DNA from: Amphiduros pacificus
Lineage: Eukaryota; Annelida; Polychaeta; Phyllodocida; Hesionidae
Assembly: GCA_949316495.1 (NCBI GenBank)
Contig: OX439010.1
Span: forward strand, 8,844,001-8,908,000
Length of the DNA: 64,000 bases
Reading direction: 5' to 3'
Under the pieces are notes generated by a model. That model searched no databases. It had not been told where the DNA came from and was given only the letters and a program-made list of their open reading frames with translations. Positions within the stretch are counted from its first letter, which is position 1. Each line of letters starts with the position of its first letter. Positions 57,926 through 64,000 of the stretch are shown here, in pieces. The translations under genes and the position numbers were made by a program.

Positions 57926-59357
57926 TGTAATCCATTCAACACCAGTAGGACCTGAAAAGTCCAATGATGAGTCCTATTTATTTACAACACACACCAGTCT
58001 CCTTGAATAAAGTAAACACTACCGCATCCCACTCTCCTTTCAGCAATGGCCTATGTGAAAGGAACCATTCAGTTGTAGACAACATGCTGGAAAAACTTCA
58101 GTATGAGAATCCCAAGATGCCGTTTGATGACCTTCTGGCATGGGCATGTACTGCAAAGAATACTATGGCTATGTTTAATGGTTGGTCGCAATACCAAATT
58201 GCATTTGGCAAAAATCCAAATCTACCAGGTATTGACCTGCATCCCCCAAGTGGATACAACATTAAGGGAGATGTCCTTCTGAGGCATCCTCAAGCTCTTA
58301 ACTCGGCTAAAAGAGCGTTTGTGGAAGCGGTGAGCAGCGAAAGAGTAAGGAGAGCCCTCAGACATAAGATCAGGATATCTGAGAGGTCATACCAGCCTGG
58401 AAATGTGGTATATTATAAAAGAGAGGGTGGTTCTCAGTGGCTGGGACCACCAAAAATCGTTGTTCAGGCTGGAAAGGTGGTATTCATTAGACACAGATCA
58501 TACATTGTCAGAATCTATGTAATGTTCTGAAGGGGGAGGAGTACGCTACATCTGAGCATGGTAAAGAAAACACCACAACATCTGTGGGAGATGAGGAGGC
58601 CAAAAAGGCAGATCGGAAAAAACAGATAAGGACATGACTCATGAAATCGCAGAGAAAAATATAGAGATATAGAGAAAAATATAAAGTGCACAAGATGATG
58701 TCCCCGATGTACAGTATGACATCGTGCACTGGTCCAAATGATATAATTATGTACCGTGAAAAAGATACAGATCCTTGGTTGTCTTGAAAAGCTTTAGGTC
58801 ATGTGGGCAAAGCGATAGGCAAAAAAGCTTCTTGGCACTACACTGAAACTAATAGGGACCGTTTTTCGCTGGATTTAGAGAAGATAGAGTTCGTGAGGTT
58901 ATCTACTCCTTCAGCATCATCCAAAAATGGGGAGCATGCGGAGTCTAACGACGAGTCTCATGCGGAGGTGTTGGTGGTATGGTAGACCAAAATAATGTGG
59001 TTTACCAGATTCAACTGTCTGAACTGAATAGGACTGAATAGGCAAAACTGGACGAAATTCAAAAGTTAAAGATGTTTTCGGTGGTAGAAGATTGAATCTA
59101 AGTCAAATTGAGTTAAGTTTGAATCTCGACTAGGTGGGTCATAACCACAAAATAGGATGGCAGTAAGAAGGCTAGGCTAGTGGCAAGGGGTTTTGAGTTT
59201 ATGTCAAGTTCTTTGACCAGGAGCAGGGCCCAGTGCAGCATTTTTTTTGGCATATAGGATGTCAAGTTTGCTTCAGCAGCAGGAGTCTTGGAGGCTGTTG
59301 ATACAGGTAACATATTCTTGTAACAAACTTTTTAAAGTTGTAAATTCATTTTGAATT

Positions 59358-60726
59358 ATGGAAAATGAAAGATTTTGTTGGAATACTATTTCCTTATTTT
59401 GTTTAGTATTCAGCCAAGCTGGTATGCAGGACTGGAGGGATCATCTGGTGTTTTTGTGTGCAGATGGGGCAGCTGTAAATATGGGAAGGAAGAATGGGCT
59501 TACACAAAAGTTGAAGGAAGATGTGGAGTATCTCATTGCCATCCATTGTGTGGCCCATCACCTGGAGCATGGTGTTACCCAGGCCATCAAACAGAATGAT
59601 AAACTCCGACGACTCCAAGAGGAGCTGACCTATCTTTACGAGCAGTACCACTATTCTCCAAAAGCACTGTGTGAGCTCAGAATGTTGGCTGAGGCACTTG
59701 AGGAGTGTATATCCTTATGAATAAAATGAATGAATATTTCAGGGGAAGCTGTTGATCATCAAGAAACCTGCTGCACTGCCCTCTTGGAGATATCTGCACA
59801 ACTAGGCCAGATGCAAGCAAGGTTTATTGAAGCTGCAGCACTGACAGGAAAATATCAGATAGTAAAGATGAAAGTAAAGCTGGAAATGCCTATTTGTTTT
59901 AGATATGGACCTTTCTGGTTTCTTGTAAATGTGGTTAAGAATGATTTGGAAAATACAATATCATTTCAGATTTGAAAGTGGACCACGTACAATGTCGCCT
60001 TGGAGATCTTTACAGTGGCAGCATTGTGGCAAAGTTCATGGCTTTGGACCACACCCTTTGGCCTCCACTTGGTGAAAGCAAAGAATCAAGGCAGAAGTTT
60101 GCCCTATGAGGTAGAGCACAAGTCACTGACCTTTTCACTCATTATGAAAAGGTTTTTGACAAGTTTGGCTTTTCCAAAGATGACTTGTTGACTGAATTCC
60201 AATTATATATTAGACCTGGGGGAGATGTAGGACTGCTTCAAAATGGGAGACTTTCATTTCAGTCTTGCAGCAAGGCACATATTTAAGAAGTATATAATAG
60301 TTACACATAATAATTTATTTTCTAACTTTAACTTTGAAGTGATATTTTGTGCTTTCTGTTTCCAGAGGACCTCCCAAAGAAGTTTCCAGCCCTGGGTATT
60401 TTTATGGAGATATATATATGCTAATGGCCATACGCACTACTGTATGTGAGAGAGGGTTCAGTTGTATGAAGAGGGTCAAGTCAGATTGGAGGTCATCACT
60501 CAGCTCAATGCAACTCAGTCGGCTGATGTATTTCACTCTAGAGGGCACCCCAATGGCACAGTTTGATGCGAGAGGAGCTGTGCAGAGGTGGTGGGATCTG
60601 GTGAAAGGCAGGGGCATCCTGGATTTACTTTATGGGCAGCCAGAGAGAATCAACCATCTGAGGAGTAGCTCATCCTGGAAATGGAGCAATTGGAGGAGCA
60701 ATAAGAGCAAGTCAACAACATTATAG
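59358..60726 (+). pseudogene. Decayed hAT transposase gene (ZNF862-like type)
   Basis: The N-terminal catalytic region is at 59420-59720: LVFLCADGAAVNMGRKNGLT, IAIHCVAHHLEHGVTQAIKQ. The middle part lies at 59745-60190, with a frame break and a stop near 60100. The C-terminal hAT dimerisation segment is at 60349-60620 (TTVCERGFSCMKRVKSDWRS, RGAVQRWWDL). Intron-like borders (atatttcag near 59745, tttccag near 60364) suggest it was once a spliced gene, as in hAT-derived host genes, or that these are chance sites. Missing N-terminal zinc finger and terminal repeats; inactive. It sits inside the copia fossil, so it arrived later or by rearrangement. Confidence 0.8.
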
Positions 60727-60729
60727 CCA

Positions 60730-61800
60730 CTGCAGCCAAGCGCCTTAATGCAGAAGATTGCCTTGATATCTCTCCTGCAGGTGACTGTTTCTCACTGGCC
60801 AATGAATGCTTTCAAGTACATGGTATAACACAAGAGGACACCATTGGAAGGTGAGGTGTCTACTGATGATTGCTGTACAAAGTTGTAGGAACATGTAAAT
60901 GTCTAGTCTTAGGTTGACTTAATATTAAAAATCTCATTTGGACTTTAACTGGGTAACTGTATTGTAAAAATCTAGTTTTCAGGTGTTCCTTAAGTTATAC
61001 TTTGTGTCATATCATTCGCAATCTGTAAACCTTTATATGTTTGTTCAAATCGTATTTGTGAAGTTCACATCAGACATTTTTAGAAAGAAAATGCTTGTTA
61101 ACCATGAATAGTTAGTTTGACTGTTTCAAGCTTAAAAGGGGGATGTTAAGTGCCAAGCTTTCTCTTGTTCAAATTTATATTTTCATGCATATATGATTAA
61201 CTAAATATCTGATTTATTGAAATTATGTTGATCATAATACTAGTGCTATGCATAATACTAGTCTTGTGTAGTTAGTTTGTCTGGAAAGAAAAATATGTGA
61301 ATTTGATAAATCCGATAGCATTGTGCAGAAAATGTTCACAACATGAAGCCACATATAAAGTACATGTAAGCATTTTACACTGACATAAAAATTGCGGATT
61401 AGATCCAATCTATTACAAAGTTTGTGAACCAAGTAATGATCATTTGCTATTAAACTCAATAATCAGAAAGTTTATATGTGTATGTTTTTCTTTAAAGCAA
61501 ACTGCTTCTACATAGAGTCCACCAACACCACATGCAGTTATGACAACAACTTGGAGGCAGTCATTGGGTTAAATAGATCTTGAAATGGCAGATAGGTAGG
61601 CAGGATGAAAGCTTCAAATGTTAAGCAAGGTGCACCCTGAAAAATAAGACATAAAATGTAAATTTAAAGTACAAATCTTTATTGTATTCCATAAAAGCTT
61701 TTATTTTTCTATCCGGGCAAGTGAATTGTATTTCAGGGTAAGAAGATTTTCAATTTTACTTGTCCGGTGGGCAAGTGGATCACAAATGTTTATGTCAGGG
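60730..61800. other. Unassigned stretch inside the copia fossil
   Basis: Begins with weak coding character continuing from the hAT part (to about 60850), then AT-rich DNA without a recognised feature. Confidence 0.4.
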
Positions 61801-62345
61801 CCTGTTAAGAAAGCGTGATGTGTGATGTGGTTTTTCCGAAGCTAAAAGGCATACAAGAACTTAAACTTGTTGTATTCACTGATTCCAGTTTAGCAAATCT
61901 GAATAGCATTGATAGCTGCGGTGGACACGTCATACTCCTGTGTGACAGTGAGAATAAATGCTGTCCTTTGTCCTGGCACAGTGGAAAGCTGAAAAGGGTG
62001 GTTCGGAGCACTATAGCGGCAGAAACTATGGCACTGTCAGGTGGCATTGAGGAAGCCATGGATCTGTGCCATGTTTTCAGATTTAGCATAGCATGGGGTG
62101 TTGCCTATAATTGCTATTACTTATAACAAGAGCCTTCTTCTGTTAATTCCAACCATCTAGTTGACGAAAAACGTCTTCGAATTGACACAAGTGCCATCAA
62201 GGAGGTGGTAGAGTCTGACAATGTGTCCATCATGTGGGTTCCTGGTGTAAAGCAACTGGCAGACTGTTTAACGAATGGGGAATCTTCCCTGTTCACATCA
62301 TGTGACCTTTTGAGCTCTCTGGACGTGATATTGAGAGATTTGCTT

Positions 62346-64000
62346 CAAAAACAGGCGCCATTTTAAAAGGTTAGATGTTTACAAACATTTCCATCTGTCA
62401 AGCTAAATTTTTAATCCTTCGATATTTTGCATCAAAATCAAAATAGATAAACTTTGGAAAGTTGTAAGAAAGGATGTAGTTAATATAGAAGGATGAAGAA
62501 GGTATCAGAGGGTAAATATCTAAGACATAAATCCACCTAAACACTAGCTTGTAAACATGAGCGCATTCAAGTGCAGAGATCAAAGAGAGCCATGTTTGGG
62601 AGGTCCTCAGCCTGGAGCTGCCCTGGCCCAGTTATCTCAGAAGCTGATTAGGTCTTTCTAGTGCATGCTTCAGCTTCTTAAACAGAGAACTGATGTCTAT
62701 TTAAAGTGCAAAGAGTATTTAATTTGTAGTTTTGATACTGGTATACATATTTAGTTCAGTTTATTTACCTGTTGATATTTACAGGTGTAGACAAAACCAT
62801 GAAGGGCAGTGAGAAAAACAAAAAGTGTTGTACCTTGATCAAAGCAAAGACCAGCAGAAGGCAAAAAGGTCAAGTGCAATAGACATTTGTCAATAAGATG
62901 AATATGAAGATTTCATCTATGTTTTCTGTATACTCATTATTCTTGATATTTTTTACATTTGCCAAAAAAATAATTAAAATTCTGAATATTTTCTACATTT
63001 TGCAAAAATATAATTAAAATTCTGTATGTTCTGATGTGCATATCGCTCATATTATTCCACAATATGAAGATTTCATCTTTGTCTCCTGTATAAAGTCATT
63101 ATTCTTGATATTTTCTACATTTGCAAAAATATAATTAAAATTCTGTTTGTTCTGACGTGCATATCGCTCATATTAAACCTCAATATGAAGATTTCATCTT
63201 TGTCTTCTGTATAAAGTCATTATTCTTGATATTTTCTACATTTGCAAAAACATAATTAAAATTTGTCATGTTCTGATGAGTATATCGCTCATATTGAACT
63301 CCAATATGAAGATTTCATCTTTGTTTTCTGTATAAAGTCATTATTCTTAATATTTTCTACATTTGAAAACAATAGTTCAATTTTATAGTACATAGAAATT
63401 TTATCTGAGATTATCAACTTATAAATTGAAAAAAAATGGATAGATTATGTCAAATCTTCCACCAAACGGCAGCAAAGCCCTTCATTTTCTGACTGCTCGG
63501 TACTGTCAGGCAGTCTGAATTTACCCCCATTAAACATGGTATGATATATTTTTTTTTTGGTTTTTCAGATGTGTATTCCTGACAAACAAGTACTCATGCA
63601 GTAATGGAAGATGTAAATTCCTATTAAAGTTTACACATTCAATATGATAAATAGCTAGAATACCTAGGATGCTAGATTCAGATATTTTAAATCATTCATA
63701 TGTTTGGTTTTCTTGAAGGGATTCTTCAAGGGATACTTTTCATTTTGTGTCTTAAACATTGTGTGTGTAAGTTTGACTCAAAAGAAACCAGCCTAGAACA
63801 AATTACCAAATAATTAATAGTTTTTGTTTGTTTCAAACTCTGATACCAAATTTTCTTTATTTTTGTAAACGGTTATTCCTGATACCCCTGCAAAGCGCAT
63901 GGTAGGTCTACCGACATGGATATTGAGGAAATGAACACTGTTAAGGAAATACCTTGAAGAGATATGTGCAAATGAGGATGTTGAGAAAAAAGCCAAGAGA
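62346..64000. other. Window end, no supported gene
   Basis: AT-rich DNA with one tandem array (62899-63370). A minus-strand frame at 63814-63996 has no support. Confidence 0.45.
62899..63370. repeat. ~121-bp tandem repeat, four copies
   Basis: Copies start near 62899, 63061, 63182 and 63303 and share aatatgaagatttcatcttt and tgcatatcgctcatatt. The last three are spaced exactly 121 bp apart; the first contains an internal duplication. Confidence 0.92.

Larger units (their letters stand above)
57964..62345 (+). mobile_element. Broken Ty1/copia LTR retrotransposon fossil
   Basis: Parts in order: the integrase C-terminal half (57990-58530; SPFSNGLCERNH, AFGKNPNLPG), traces of the reverse-transcriptase start (about 59080-59200; KARLVARGF) and RNase H (61830-62330; VFTDSSLANLN, STIAAETMALSGG, WVPGVKQLADC). 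The domain order and RNase H type place it in Ty1/copia, perhaps GalEa-like. Protease, most of the RT and both LTRs were not identified. It is broken many times over and interrupted by hAT-related DNA, so it is an old copy. Extent is approximate. Confidence 0.82.

Overview
The window is animal nuclear DNA: AT-rich and intron-dense, with GT-AG (and one apparent GC-AG) introns, tRNA-derived SINEs, non-LTR retrotransposons and many minisatellites. Gene content (an ionotropic glutamate receptor and paired PAN/apple plus ILEI/PANDER genes) and the repeat style suggest a lophotrochozoan, most likely a mollusc. The species cannot be named from sequence alone.

Layout. 1-10.6 kb: a plus-strand ionotropic glutamate receptor gene in 12 visible exons with the 5' end missing. 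Its introns hold three SINEs, a decayed duplicate of two of its own exons and a 24-bp minisatellite beside the pore exon. 11.8-14.5 kb: a ~60-bp minisatellite, then a TTAA-bounded foldback element. 14.7-19.4 kb: a minus-strand five-exon gene for an unrecognised 155-residue protein, with a 1.9-kb minisatellite starting just inside one intron. 20.4-21.4 kb: the last two exons of an unrecognised plus-strand gene. 23.8-29.6 kb: a minus-strand three-exon gene for an unrecognised 257-residue protein; the first intron carries a 60-bp array that copies its own splice donor. 31.6-32.5 kb: a 47-bp minisatellite with a TATA-like motif in most units. 33.1-36.8 and 41.4-45.0 kb: two tandem genes of identical five-exon architecture coding for secreted-type PAN-ILEI proteins. 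Between them lies a decayed LINE of another lineage ending in (GAT)n.

45.5-64 kb is mostly mobile DNA: a TTAA MITE; a 5.8-kb near-intact I-like LINE with a 15-bp target-site duplication; a deleted copy of that LINE next to a SINE with a 13-bp duplication; and a broken Ty1/copia fossil interrupted by a decayed hAT transposase gene.

The host genes show no sign of acting in one pathway. The receptor is a neuronal or chemosensory-type ligand-gated channel; the PAN-ILEI pair is probably extracellular and lectin- or cytokine-like. Exon models were built by matching splice sites with reading phase by eye; no database search was run.
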